Below, piece by piece: positions 36,137-48,736 of a stretch of DNA of 64,000 nucleotides. The notes under the pieces are model-generated. The model had not been told where the DNA came from. It searched no databases and saw nothing but the letters and a program-made list of their open reading frames with translations. The translations under genes were made by a program, and so were the position numbers. Source of the stretch: Pseudarthrobacter naphthalenicus. GTDB taxonomy: Bacteria > Actinomycetota > Actinomycetes > Actinomycetales > Micrococcaceae. Numbering within the stretch: position 1 is the stretch's first letter; every line of letters starts with the position of its first letter. Location of the stretch: contig NZ_JARESG010000001.1 of assembly GCF_029076445.1 (NCBI RefSeq), forward strand, positions 388,084 to 452,083. The letters are read 5' to 3'.

Positions 36137-36718
36137 GTGTCAAGAGCCCCCCGAGACCCCTCAGACCCGCTGCACGAACCCGACCACGGGAACGCAAGTT
36201 CGTCCGCCGGCGACAGGCTGGGACGCCGTGCCGGTGCGACTCCTGAGTCTTCCTCCGATCCGGAATACCGAGGCACTCCCGAAGGTGTTCGACGTGCGCC
36301 GCAGACGGGTTCCGCGCCATCCGTGCGGCCGGCCGGAATCCTGGTGATTGCAGTGATTGTCGCGGCAGAGGCCACAGCCCTTTTGGTTGCAGGGGGCTGG
36401 TATGCCTACGAGCTGGTGACGGGCGCGCCCGTACTTTCGTTCTGGGGCGCCATTTTCACTCTGGCCCTGTTGCTTGCCTTCTCGGCGTGGCTCTATTCAG
36501 TGGGACACTTCCTCTTCCGTGGGCGCCGGTGGACCAGGGCTGCTGCGCTGGTGGCCCAGCTGTTTGTCCTGACCATCGGCTTTCCCACGCTCTCCGCCGG
36601 GGTGGTGCTTGCCGGGCTGGCGATGCTCGTGCCGGCGCTGACCGCCATTGTGCTGCTTTTCGATAAACGCGTCATCAGCTATGCATCCCGGACGGGCGGC
36701 TCGCCCCCCGCACTCTGA
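36137..36718 (+). CDS. small integral membrane protein
   Basis: 193 residues from GTG 36137 with AGGG before it. An N-terminal hydrophilic, disordered part of about 65 residues (Pro, Ser, Arg) precedes four membrane helices (about 67-90, 97-120, 130-155, 157-175). No motif; similar short proteins are common beside whiB1 in Micrococcaceae. Function unknown. Transcribed divergently from whiB1 and convergent with the FtsK-type gene. Confidence 0.65.
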   Translation: MSRAPRDPSDPLHEPDHGNASSSAGDRLGRRAGATPESSSDPEYRGTPEGVRRAPQTGSAPSVRPAGILVIAVIVAAEATALLVAGGWYAYELVTGAPVLSFWGAIFTLALLLAFSAWLYSVGHFLFRGRRWTRAAALVAQLFVLTIGFPTLSAGVVLAGLAMLVPALTAIVLLFDKRVISYASRTGGSPPAL

Positions 36719-36828
36719 AGCCGTTTGGAAGTTGTTGTCCTGCCACCTTTGATTCTTCACGGGATTGTGTGGGGCGCTGTTGGCGGATTGTGGGTGAGCG
36801 CCCGTGGCGCGCGCGTCTTGATCGGCGC

Positions 36829-39800
36829 TTAGCCCGGCGGTACCCAGCCCAGCTGGACGGGCACGGCGCGCCCGTTCTGGATGAGGACGCTGCGCCCCGG
36901 TGGAGGGTTGGGTTCTGCCTCAAACCGCACGCCGAAGAGGTCGCCGTCCAGGAACGTCCGCGGAGCGATCAGTACCCCGGTGCCCTGGCTACGCGCGTGG
37001 AGTGCGAGGGGCACCCGTTGGGACAGTGTGGGGCTGAAACCTGCCGTTATGACCACAGTGATTCCGAGCATGTTCAGCTCCGCGAGTTGGCGGTTCACGT
37101 CGGACGGCAAGAGGTCCGCATCGTCCACCAAGGCCACGGATCCTTTAGCGAGACCGCCGGTTGAGGCCCGCCTCAGGATTTCGGGCCAATAGGCCGTCGG
37201 CGGGGTAGTCGATCCAGGCCTGAGCCAGGGACCCGCAGCGGGGCTGAGGGTCGGCAGCAGCCGGAGAAACGCTGATTTTCCTGACGCAGAGGCGCCCAGC
37301 ACGGCCAGGACCCCGCCTGTAGGCGCCGTAACGGAGACCGGCTCGAGCTCGTCGCCGCCCACTCCGATCAGGAGCAGCCCGGATTTTTGCCCGGCCCCGA
37401 CCTGCATCCCGGACGCCGTCAGGCCGGGCGCGTTAGCCTGACCGGCTGTCCCGGCCTTCTTCAGCACGTGGGCCGCAGGAACCACCACTGGCAGTGGCTC
37501 AACGCGGAACGGCCTGCGGGAAACCGTAATCCTATGCCCGCCGCCTGGCCCCTCCTCTTCGGGTCCGGCGCTGTAGAACTGGCAGACCGCTGTTTTTCCT
37601 GCCGACACTGTGCCCATCGCCACGGCCCGACCCGTGACGGACGGAGTCGCCGGCAGGTTCGGCCACGCAACCCGGCTCTCTTCGCTGGAACCGGCGGGGA
37701 AGTAGACCCGGCTGGGAATGGCGGCGAAGAACCTTGCGGTAACGAGTTCGCGTTGGCCGGAGATGATGACGGTGATACCGGCCGTGCCGTCATCGCGAAC
37801 AAGGTCGTGGACCAGATCCTCCGCCCAGGCTAACGGTCCGGCACGAAAGGCCGACACCCAGGAACCCCAGCCTGAGATCACCAGCACGAGAGGCGTGGCG
37901 TCGGCAGCCGGATCGGCCAGTCTCCGCAATTGCTCCTGTGCCAGGCGCTCCACGATGCGCACGGCCCGGCGAAGCTCGTGCAGACCCGCTCTTGCTCCCA
38001 CCCGGCAGTTCGAAGCGAGCCCTGAAAATGAGCCGCCATGATCCAGGATGTAGAGGTGTGATTCCCGCGGGTGGCATGCGAGGCTACGAACGGCCAACCC
38101 GATTGCCTCAGCCGCACCTGATTCCGTTCCTCCCACCAGGGCCAGGTGTCCATGCCCGGCGGGTTCCCAGATCAGCGGCGCCGTCCGCTGTTCGGAAGGC
38201 AGGTCCATCAAGCCGAGCATGACTGACCAGCCGTTCCGTCTGGCGGAGTCCTGGTCCGGCGGGGCGGATTCCCAGGGCAGGACGCAGGGGAGCGGAGGAG
38301 AGACCGGTTTTCGGACCGGATCGCGATTCATGGCGTCCCACACGTCGGACAGCGCAGCGATTAGCGGCATGGTTGCTTGGGCTGGTGTCCTTTCAGCGCC
38401 GGCGGCTGCTGGTTCGTCTCCTGTCGGAGGGCTGTCGATGTAGTCGGACGCCAAGTGCACCGAGAGTCCGGCGGGTGGTGACGTAATGCCTTCGGCAGTG
38501 AGGGAACCGGACTGGAACTCGATGGGAGACTCGGTGCCACGGGCCAGGTAGGCCCGCCCCGGATTATCCACGCTGATTCCGGCGGCGGCTTTTGAATTGA
38601 TGATGTCCATCGACTCCATCTCCGACTGGACCCGCAAGGCGATGCTGGTGGTGACGTTGGCTCGGATGTCCGCTGTCAGTGCGCCCTGGGGTCGTTGTGT
38701 GGCCATAATGAGGTGTATCCCCAGTGAACGGCCAATGGCGGCAATTTTCATGAGTTCGTGCAGCGTCTCCGGGGCGTCCTCCACGAGCATGCGGAATTCG
38801 TCGATGACAATGACGAGGTGGGGGAGCGGTGACGCCAGCCCGGCCGGAGCCGCGCGGTAGGACGTCAGATCGGGTGCCTGCGCTGCTGCCAGAAGTTCTT
38901 CCCGGAATCTGATTTCGGCACCGAGCGACTGCAGGTACCGTTCAAGTTCGTGGCTGCTGAGATCGGTGAGCATGCCTACGCAGTGCGGCAGCCCGGTCAG
39001 GGGCCCCAAACCGGAGCCCCCTTTGAAGTCCACAAAAAGGAAGTTGACGCGGTCCGGCGGGTAGCTGAGAGCCAAAGCAACTGTCAGGCTGCGGAGCAGT
39101 TCAGACTTTCCCGAGCCCGTAGTTCCGGCAACCAAGAGATGCGGCCCGTCGGACTGGATGTCCAGGGCCTGCATGCCCCCCGTACCTATCCCCAGAGGAA
39201 CAACCAAACCGTGTCGACCTCCTAAATTAGTCCAACGCCTGGCTACTTCGTCCGTGGAGGCTGGTAGAAGGTCCCATAATCGACAGGACATTGGGATGCT
39301 TTCGCTGGCCCTGCCCGGCTTGTCGGTATGTTTGGCAAGACGGCGGCAAAAGCCCTCAAATACGCCTGCGGGCGCAAGGTCCGGCAGGAATCGGATTCTT
39401 TCGGTTCCCGCGCTGAACTCGGAGCGGCGTTCACCCAATTGGATGTCGGCAGTGAAGGGGAGTTCGCCGTCGTTGTGGAAATGAATGACCTGCCACCCAT
39501 GTTCCAGAGCGGTGTCGATGATCCCAGAGGTGTTCGAGGTGCCCAAAAGGACCAACACGCCATGCCGATGCGAGGGCCTGAACCCGCGCTGCAGCAGTGT
39601 CCTGGCGGCGGCGGGACGGCTGGCCAAGGTTACGTTGTTGAGGAAACGCGCTGCGAGGGGCATGCGGTCCACGATTCCGTGGACCACGATGCGGCTATCG
39701 CTGCCGAGCGGGTAGCCGGCGAACTGCATGAGGAAGGAACGCGCCAGGCCATCCGCTAAGTCGCCAGGCCCGCTGATGCTCGTGAGCGGACGTGCAGGGT

Positions 39801-40830
39801 CGAGAGTGACCGGTAACATGCCTCCTGACGGGATGACACGGGCCGGATCCGGCGGCTCGAATGTGAGGTTGGCTGGTTGGACGGCTTGCCCCAGTCTCAG
39901 CCAGACACCGCTGCTTGAGTCGCGAGCATCCCGGTTCCTGCCTTTGCCACCGCCGATGGTGAGGGCGGACAGCGCCGGCGCGGCCCGCCGTCGTCGGCTC
40001 TGGTCTTTAGAGACAGCGGAGCAGACAGCCGCAGCGAGTTCGCGGCGCTGCCTGCGCCCGCCGATCACAGGCACCAGGACGGACACCGCGGAGACAGCGG
40101 TAAAGGCCAGGAACATCCACATTCCGGTGATGGCGGCAAGGCCTACACCAAGGAGTACGGGAAGGATGGCGGTCAGCAGGAGCGCCGCGCGGTTCGCCGG
40201 GTCCACAGGCCGGCGGAGGATAATCGGCTCCCGGACGTCAGCCCCTGCGTCATGCAGTTGGTTGTCGGGCTGCTCCAGGAGGACCAGCGACATGGTTGAG
40301 TTGCCGCACCGGATGGTGGAGTTGGTGGTGATGATGGCGTTCCTCTGGCGCGCGCCGTCCACTTCGGTGCCGTTGGCGCTGCCCAGATCCTCAATCATGA
40401 TGGTGGTTTCGGTTACCACGAGGCGTGCATGCGCACGCGACATGTCGGGGTCGGGAATGACAATGTCGGCATCGTTGCGGCCAATGGTATAGCTGCCGCG
40501 CCGGAGCGGAACCACAAGGCCGGCCCCGGCGCCGCTATGCACAGCCAGTGCCAGGGAAGCCGGGGGTTCCGGCGGACGCTGCCTCGGGCGGCGGGCAGTC
40601 GTTCCGGCCGCATCGACCAGGATGGCGCCGTTGACCAGCGGCGGAAGCCCGAGCTGGAGCGAGCTCAGCTCCTGGTCATCGATGGAGACGCTGCCCGCGC
40701 CGAACGTGGACGTCAGTTCCTTCTGCAAGTCGGCCCCGGCCGCACCGTCCGGGCCCTCGATGGTGAGTTCCACGGGTGATTCCCGCAGGGCTGCCCGCGG
40801 ACTTCGAACGAGTGTGCAGTGCAGGGGCAT
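36829..40830 (-). CDS. FHA-FtsK/SpoIIIE multi-ATPase, EssC/EccC-like (type VII secretion kind)
   Basis: 1333 residues. N-terminal region, then an FHA domain (about 105-165: GSYTIGRNDADIVIPDPDMS, DLGSANGTEVDG) that would read phosphothreonine, two adjacent membrane helices (about 227-272), and three FtsK/SpoIIIE ATPase modules. Module 1 is intact: Walker A AGTTGSGKSELL with K575 and Walker B LVIVIDEFRMLV. Module 2 near 898 is degenerate (VGGTESGAAEA, no lysine). Module 3 has ASASGKSAF with K1185. This is the layout of EssC/EccC, the motor of type VII secretion, where only module 1 is truly active. No WXG100 substrate or other secretion gene lies within the window, so it is an orphan here. RBS AGGA is 10 bp before the ATG. 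Confidence 0.85.
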   Translation of the reverse strand: MPLHCTLVRSPRAALRESPVELTIEGPDGAAGADLQKELTSTFGAGSVSIDDQELSSLQLGLPPLVNGAILVDAAGTTARRPRQRPPEPPASLALAVHSGAGAGLVVPLRRGSYTIGRNDADIVIPDPDMSRAHARLVVTETTIMIEDLGSANGTEVDGARQRNAIITTNSTIRCGNSTMSLVLLEQPDNQLHDAGADVREPIILRRPVDPANRAALLLTAILPVLLGVGLAAITGMWMFLAFTAVSAVSVLVPVIGGRRQRRELAAAVCSAVSKDQSRRRRAAPALSALTIGGGKGRNRDARDSSSGVWLRLGQAVQPANLTFEPPDPARVIPSGGMLPVTLDPARPLTSISGPGDLADGLARSFLMQFAGYPLGSDSRIVVHGIVDRMPLAARFLNNVTLASRPAAARTLLQRGFRPSHRHGVLVLLGTSNTSGIIDTALEHGWQVIHFHNDGELPFTADIQLGERRSEFSAGTERIRFLPDLAPAGVFEGFCRRLAKHTDKPGRASESIPMSCRLWDLLPASTDEVARRWTNLGGRHGLVVPLGIGTGGMQALDIQSDGPHLLVAGTTGSGKSELLRSLTVALALSYPPDRVNFLFVDFKGGSGLGPLTGLPHCVGMLTDLSSHELERYLQSLGAEIRFREELLAAAQAPDLTSYRAAPAGLASPLPHLVIVIDEFRMLVEDAPETLHELMKIAAIGRSLGIHLIMATQRPQGALTADIRANVTTSIALRVQSEMESMDIINSKAAAGISVDNPGRAYLARGTESPIEFQSGSLTAEGITSPPAGLSVHLASDYIDSPPTGDEPAAAGAERTPAQATMPLIAALSDVWDAMNRDPVRKPVSPPLPCVLPWESAPPDQDSARRNGWSVMLGLMDLPSEQRTAPLIWEPAGHGHLALVGGTESGAAEAIGLAVRSLACHPRESHLYILDHGGSFSGLASNCRVGARAGLHELRRAVRIVERLAQEQLRRLADPAADATPLVLVISGWGSWVSAFRAGPLAWAEDLVHDLVRDDGTAGITVIISGQRELVTARFFAAIPSRVYFPAGSSEESRVAWPNLPATPSVTGRAVAMGTVSAGKTAVCQFYSAGPEEEGPGGGHRITVSRRPFRVEPLPVVVPAAHVLKKAGTAGQANAPGLTASGMQVGAGQKSGLLLIGVGGDELEPVSVTAPTGGVLAVLGASASGKSAFLRLLPTLSPAAGPWLRPGSTTPPTAYWPEILRRASTGGLAKGSVALVDDADLLPSDVNRQLAELNMLGITVVITAGFSPTLSQRVPLALHARSQGTGVLIAPRTFLDGDLFGVRFEAEPNPPPGRSVLIQNGRAVPVQLGWVPPG

Positions 40831-41023
40831 GATGTGAAAGTCCTAACGCTCAACGTGATTCCAAGCTAGCCATCGGGCGGCCAAGTGTCGCGGGAGGCGT
40901 TGCCGTATGTGGAAAAGCGCATGGGCTCCGTGGGGGCCTGTCACGGCAGGTACAGCTCGGTTAGAGTCAGTGGAACCACGCCTTACGCCGTTGCCGAGCA
41001 GCCCCAGCAGAAGGAGCGTCACT

Positions 41024-41614
41024 GTGATTTCAGTGGAAGCAAGCGCCGATGTTTCGGAAGACGCAGCCATCGGTCAGGGGGCGAAAATCTGGCATCTTGC
41101 GCAGGTCCGTGAGGGGGCGTCGCTGGGGGAGAACTGCATCATTGGCCGCGGCGCCTACATCGGCCCCGGCGTAAAGCTCGGCGACAACTGCAAGGTGCAG
41201 AATTACGCCTTGGTGTACGAACCTGCAGTCCTTGGCGTCGGGGTATTCATCGGGCCTGCCGTGGTGTTGACGAACGACGTTTTTCCCCGCGCGATCACGT
41301 CCGACGGGACGCTCAAAACCGAGGACGACTGGGACAAAGTGGGTGTCACGATCAACGCGGGCGCAGCCATCGGCGCCCGTGCAGTGTGCATTGCGCCGGT
41401 GACCATCGGCTCCTGGGCAACAGTGGCGGCCGGGGCAGTGGTGACGCGCGACGTGCCGGACTTCGCACTGGTGGCAGGCGTCCCCGCCAAGCGCATTGGC
41501 TGGGTGGGCAAAGCTGGACTGCCGCTGCGCGCGGACAACGGGACGTGGGTGTGCCCGCAAACGGGGAGCCGATATGGGGAGCACGACGGCGGCCTCCGCG
41601 AGGTGAGCGATTAG
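41024..41614 (+). CDS. left-handed beta-helix N-acetyltransferase (WlbB/WbpD-like)
   Basis: 196 residues from GTG 41024 with AAGGAG 7 bp upstream. Many hexapeptide turns (VSEDAAIGQGAKIWHLAQV, then IGRGAYIGPGVKLGDNCKV) form a trimeric left-handed beta-helix. Close relatives acetylate the 3-amino group of UDP-2-acetamido-3-amino-glucuronate for surface polysaccharides; substrate here is inferred. The last 25 residues have a CPQTG tail outside the helix. It opens the polysaccharide region and is followed by glf after 130 bp. The dehydrogenase and aminotransferase that make its presumed substrate are not in the window. Confidence 0.75.
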   Translation: MISVEASADVSEDAAIGQGAKIWHLAQVREGASLGENCIIGRGAYIGPGVKLGDNCKVQNYALVYEPAVLGVGVFIGPAVVLTNDVFPRAITSDGTLKTEDDWDKVGVTINAGAAIGARAVCIAPVTIGSWATVAAGAVVTRDVPDFALVAGVPAKRIGWVGKAGLPLRADNGTWVCPQTGSRYGEHDGGLREVSD

Positions 41615-41696
41615 GCGGCGGCTTGGCCCTGCTAGGTATCGGGGCGGCCTCCCCGGATTAGTAGGTCACGATGGGGTCTCGGGTAGGCTGGTTTAG

Positions 41697-44923
<3,227 letters not shown>

Positions 44924-45793
44924 ATGGCCGGTCAAACCGACCAGCTGATAAAACCTGGAAGCGGACGAGGGCTTCTCGACGTCTACGGGGACAGGTTCCT
45001 GCTCAAGCTGCTGGTGCGCAAGGAAATCAAGGTGCGCTACCGCGGCTCGGTACTGGGCCTGCTGTGGTCCTACGTCAAGCCGTTGGTGCAGTTCCTCATC
45101 TATTTCGTTGCACTGGGCATCTTCCTGAACCTCCAGCGGGGCACTCCCAACTACGCTATCTATTTGTTTGCCGGCATTGTCCTGGTGAACTTCTTCACAG
45201 AGTCGCTGTCCAACGCAACCCGTTCGATCGTGGACAACCGTGATCTGATTCGGAAGATCTACCTCCCTCGGGAACTGTTTCCCGTGTCCACTGTGTGGGT
45301 TTCGGCCGCTCATTTCCTCCCGCAGCTTCTGGTGCTGATTGGTGCCTGTCTTGTTGTGGGCTGGACGCCGTCCATCCTGCAACTGGCGGCCGTGGTCCTG
45401 ATTTTCGGCATGGTCGCTGTTCTTGCCACCGGGCTGGGCCTGATGTTCGGTGCTGTCAATGTATATTTCCGCGATTCCGAAAACATTGTGGATATGATCG
45501 TAATGGTCGTGACCTGGGCCTCTCCCGTACTGTACGTCTGGTCGATGGTCGAACGGGTGATGGGACCGTGGTTCTGGGTCTATCAGCTGAACCCGATGAC
45601 AGTAGCCGTCGAAGTCTTCCACTGGGCGTTTTGGGAACCGACCTTGAAAGCTGATCAGCTGGTAGCCGACACAATGCCGCCCGATCTGCTGACGCTCTGG
45701 TTGCCCGTAGCAATGCTGGTGACATTGGCAGTGCTGTTCCTGGGCCAGCTGACGTTCCGCCGCCTTGCCATCCATTTTGCACAGGAGCTTTGA
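44924..45793 (+). CDS. wzm: polysaccharide ABC-2 exporter permease (Wzm type)
   Basis: 289 residues, starting one base after the glfT2 stop. An amphipathic N-terminus (YGDRFLLKLLVRKEIKVRY) is followed by six membrane helices, an ABC-2 type fold. Mycobacterial Rv3783 exports lipid-linked galactan together with Rv3781, and this operon (glf-glfT2-wzm-wzt) suggests the same. Wzt follows one base after the stop with its own ribosome site inside the wzm end. Confidence 0.88.
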   Translation: MAGQTDQLIKPGSGRGLLDVYGDRFLLKLLVRKEIKVRYRGSVLGLLWSYVKPLVQFLIYFVALGIFLNLQRGTPNYAIYLFAGIVLVNFFTESLSNATRSIVDNRDLIRKIYLPRELFPVSTVWVSAAHFLPQLLVLIGACLVVGWTPSILQLAAVVLIFGMVAVLATGLGLMFGAVNVYFRDSENIVDMIVMVVTWASPVLYVWSMVERVMGPWFWVYQLNPMTVAVEVFHWAFWEPTLKADQLVADTMPPDLLTLWLPVAMLVTLAVLFLGQLTFRRLAIHFAQEL

Positions 45794-45794
45794 G

Positions 45795-46550
45795 ATGACT
45801 TCCCACGGCAACGTGGCCATCAGTTGTGTGGGCCTCAGGAAGCAGTTTGTTCTTCGCCATACGCGCTCGTTGAAGGAAGCCCTTGTGTGGCTCGTTAAGG
45901 GCCGCAAGGGGGACCTGTCCAAGAAGTTCCTGGCCCTTAAAGATGTCTCCCTTGAGGTGAAACAAGGGGAGACTGTGGCGCTGATGGGCCTGAACGGCTC
46001 TGGAAAGTCCACACTGCTGAAGCTCATTTCGGGAGTTTTACAGCCCGACGGCGGGACAGTCCGGACGCGGGGGCGGGTGGCCGGACTGATTGAAGTGGGT
46101 GCCGGGTTTCATCATGACCTCAGTGGCCGCGACAACGTGTACCTCAATGGCGCCATTCTTGGGATGACTGAGAAACAGATCGACAGCATGTTTGATTCGA
46201 TAGTCGAATTCTCCGAGATTGGCGAGTTCATCGACACGGAAGTCAAGTTCTATTCGTCTGGAATGTATCTCCGACTCGCTTTCTCCATAGCAGTACACAC
46301 CGATCCGGAAGTGTTCCTGATCGACGAAATTCTTGCTGTCGGCGACGAACCCTTCCAACGGAAGTGCATCGCAAAAATCAAGGAACTGGCCGAGTTGGGC
46401 AAGACCCTGTTTGTGGTCAGCCATGATCTGGACCTGGTAGCAACTGTCTGTGAGCGAGGCGTCCTCCTGGAGCACGGCCAAGTCATCATGGACGGAGATG
46501 TGCACGACGTGGTTTCGGAACTGCGCCGCCGGTCACTCACCGAGACCTAG
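45795..46550 (+). CDS. wzt: polysaccharide ABC exporter ATPase (Wzt type)
   Basis: 251 residues from ATG 45795 with AGGAG 7 bp before. Walker A GLNGSGKSTLLK near 66, signature YSSGMYLRLAFS near 155 and Walker B VFLIDEILAVGD near 175. The YSSGM signature is typical for Wzt. It has no C-terminal carbohydrate-binding domain, as in the mycobacterial galactan exporter Rv3781 type, so export is probably not gated by a chain-end tag. Confidence 0.9.
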   Translation: MTSHGNVAISCVGLRKQFVLRHTRSLKEALVWLVKGRKGDLSKKFLALKDVSLEVKQGETVALMGLNGSGKSTLLKLISGVLQPDGGTVRTRGRVAGLIEVGAGFHHDLSGRDNVYLNGAILGMTEKQIDSMFDSIVEFSEIGEFIDTEVKFYSSGMYLRLAFSIAVHTDPEVFLIDEILAVGDEPFQRKCIAKIKELAELGKTLFVVSHDLDLVATVCERGVLLEHGQVIMDGDVHDVVSELRRRSLTET

Positions 46551-46640
46551 CAACAGAAGCCGGTGAATTAGCGTTACCAGGTTTCCTGGCCGGCACCTAA
46601 CTGTCAGTATCTGTCCCAAATCTCCCGAGAGTGGTGTTAC

Positions 46641-48623
46641 GTGTCCTGGTGGCAATCATTGCCAATAATCCTCACAGCAGTGTTGCTGCTACTGCTGCCT
46701 GGCTTGGCCACTTCGTTGGCTGTACGCATGCGCGGAATTCCTGCTGTGCTGATTGCGCCAGCCTTTAGCGTGGGAACCATTGGTTTCCTCGCTCTGATAT
46801 TTCCATTTGCCGGAATCCCGTGGGCGCCAGTGCCGGTACTCGTTGGTTGCGCGGGTGTCTCCGCTGTGGCGTTCTTTGTGTCCCGGACTTGGGGATCGGG
46901 GTGGACTCGTCCAGCACGGCGTCCAAGTACGCAACATTTATCTTTGGTAGTGGGCATCGGAAGCGTCGTCACGGCTTTGGTCGTCGGTCTGCAAATGGCA
47001 ACTGCAATGATCCACCCCGACTCCATCTCGCAGACCTACGACAATGTTTTCCATTTGAATGCAGTCCGTTGGGCCATGGAGTCAAGAAATTCGTCGCCTC
47101 TGAACCTAGGAGCCTTTACAGGGATCAGTGCCTACCCCGCGGGTTGGCACGCAATTGTGGCAATCGTCGGGGAGCTCACCGGTGCTGGCATACCTGTCCT
47201 CGTGAATTCCACGAGCATTGCCATCGGTGCCGTAGCCTGGCCGCTTAGCGCTCTCTTCCTCACCTTCGCCGTCGCCGGGTATCGCAAGGCGACGGCGATC
47301 GTAACCTTCGTTTTCTCCGCCGGGTTTGCGACATTTCCGATACTGATGATCGATTGGGGCGTGCTGTATCCAAACCTGCTTTCGATCTCTGTCCTGCCTG
47401 CTGCGCTGGGGCTTGCCTTTACTGCGCTTGGGCTGGGTTACCACAACCGTCCGCCGGCGCTGATCGCGTGGTTGAGCCTGAGTGTTGCCGTCGCGGGAGT
47501 CGCACTCGCGCACCCCAGTACGCTGATGGCGTTCTTGGCGTTCGCTCTTCCAGGTGCACTGGCGGTCTACTACTTCCGAATCCGGCTTCTTTGTCCGCCA
47601 CGAACGAAGGACTCCAGCCGCCAGGCGTGGGTTCTGACCGCCGCGCTGCTCGGTGGACTGGCTCTGCTGACAGTAGTTTGGTACTTCCTCCGGCCCCCGT
47701 CGGATGCAGCGAACTGGAGGGTTGTCGAGACTCCTCCCCAGGCAGTGGGCGAACTCCTGTTTAACGCTCCGTTGGGACGTCCGTCCCAAGAAATACTGAG
47801 TGTTTGCCTTCTTGCGGGCATAATCCATATGTGGACCACGAAGTCCCGACGATGGTTGATCGGAACCTATCTCATCGGAGCGGCCCTGTTTTTCTTTGCC
47901 GCAGGATACAACGCGCCGATTCGGCAGTTTATTACCGGTGTCTGGTACTTCGACAGCTACCGCTTGGCAGCATTGCTGCCGGTTGTCGTATTAGGGCCAG
48001 CGGTGATTGGCGCCCTGTTCCTTTCAGATCTTGTGAGGGAAAAGATCAGGGCGGCTGACGGTTCCGTCCTTGGGAAGGCCCTGCTTCCCGGTAAACCCGG
48101 TCCGACACGGCAAGCAGTCCTGGTTTCGGCTGTCTACGCCGTGGCCCTTGTGCTCATAGCACCTCAACTGATGCCGGTTAATTTCGCGGCTTACCAAGCA
48201 CACTGGCAATACCGCAGCGACGCCAATTCTGCGCTGCTGTCCCCGGAGGAAAGGAGACTGTTGGAGCGCCTTCCTGAATCAACTGAGCCGGGTGCCAATA
48301 TTGCGGGTCTGCCAAGCAGCGGGACCGCTCTGGCCTACGCGTTGTCTGGCCGTACTGTTATACAACCCCACATTCTGACAACGCACGGGTCTGATATCGA
48401 CGTTGTAAATGCTGGCCTGAAGGACGCTGCTGAGTTCCCGGCGGTCTGTGAGTCTGTTCGACGCCTTAACGTCCGATATGTTTTGGACTTCGGCACCAGG
48501 ACCGTCACGGGAACCCTTGCCGGCTATGGCGGTGTGATGGATCTTGAAGAGAATGCAAGCCTGGAGCTCGTCGATTCGGAAGGATCAGATGCCCGGCTGT
48601 TCAAAGTGGTTGCGTGCTGGTAG
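46641..48623 (+). CDS. large polytopic membrane protein (DUF6541, GT-C-like)
   Basis: 660 residues, about 13 membrane helices over residues 5-520, then an extracellular domain of about 140 residues. The first large outer loop has HPDSISQTYDNVFHLNAVRW with acidic residues where GT-C enzymes keep their catalytic acid, so a polyprenyl-phosphate-sugar transferase is plausible. The C-terminal part (RYVLDFGTR) resembles that of DUF6541 proteins. Function unproven. Start GTG 46641 has a weak ribosome site. By eye its base composition is lower in GC than the core genes, a hint of transfer. It stands alone between wzt and the SSI-like gene. Confidence 0.65.
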   Translation: MSWWQSLPIILTAVLLLLLPGLATSLAVRMRGIPAVLIAPAFSVGTIGFLALIFPFAGIPWAPVPVLVGCAGVSAVAFFVSRTWGSGWTRPARRPSTQHLSLVVGIGSVVTALVVGLQMATAMIHPDSISQTYDNVFHLNAVRWAMESRNSSPLNLGAFTGISAYPAGWHAIVAIVGELTGAGIPVLVNSTSIAIGAVAWPLSALFLTFAVAGYRKATAIVTFVFSAGFATFPILMIDWGVLYPNLLSISVLPAALGLAFTALGLGYHNRPPALIAWLSLSVAVAGVALAHPSTLMAFLAFALPGALAVYYFRIRLLCPPRTKDSSRQAWVLTAALLGGLALLTVVWYFLRPPSDAANWRVVETPPQAVGELLFNAPLGRPSQEILSVCLLAGIIHMWTTKSRRWLIGTYLIGAALFFFAAGYNAPIRQFITGVWYFDSYRLAALLPVVVLGPAVIGALFLSDLVREKIRAADGSVLGKALLPGKPGPTRQAVLVSAVYAVALVLIAPQLMPVNFAAYQAHWQYRSDANSALLSPEERRLLERLPESTEPGANIAGLPSSGTALAYALSGRTVIQPHILTTHGSDIDVVNAGLKDAAEFPAVCESVRRLNVRYVLDFGTRTVTGTLAGYGGVMDLEENASLELVDSEGSDARLFKVVACW

Positions 48624-48736
48624 GGAAAAAGGCGCCGGCATACCGGACCGGCAGTGACACCTACATCTCGCCTACCTGCAGATGAGGCTGGCGTGCAGCC
48701 GAAAAATATCCCAGTTGATTTTCAGGACCGGACGGC

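Noticed and set aside
36829..40830. Complete type VII secretion locus
   Set aside because: Only the ATPase is found; flanking genes are a small membrane protein and polysaccharide genes.
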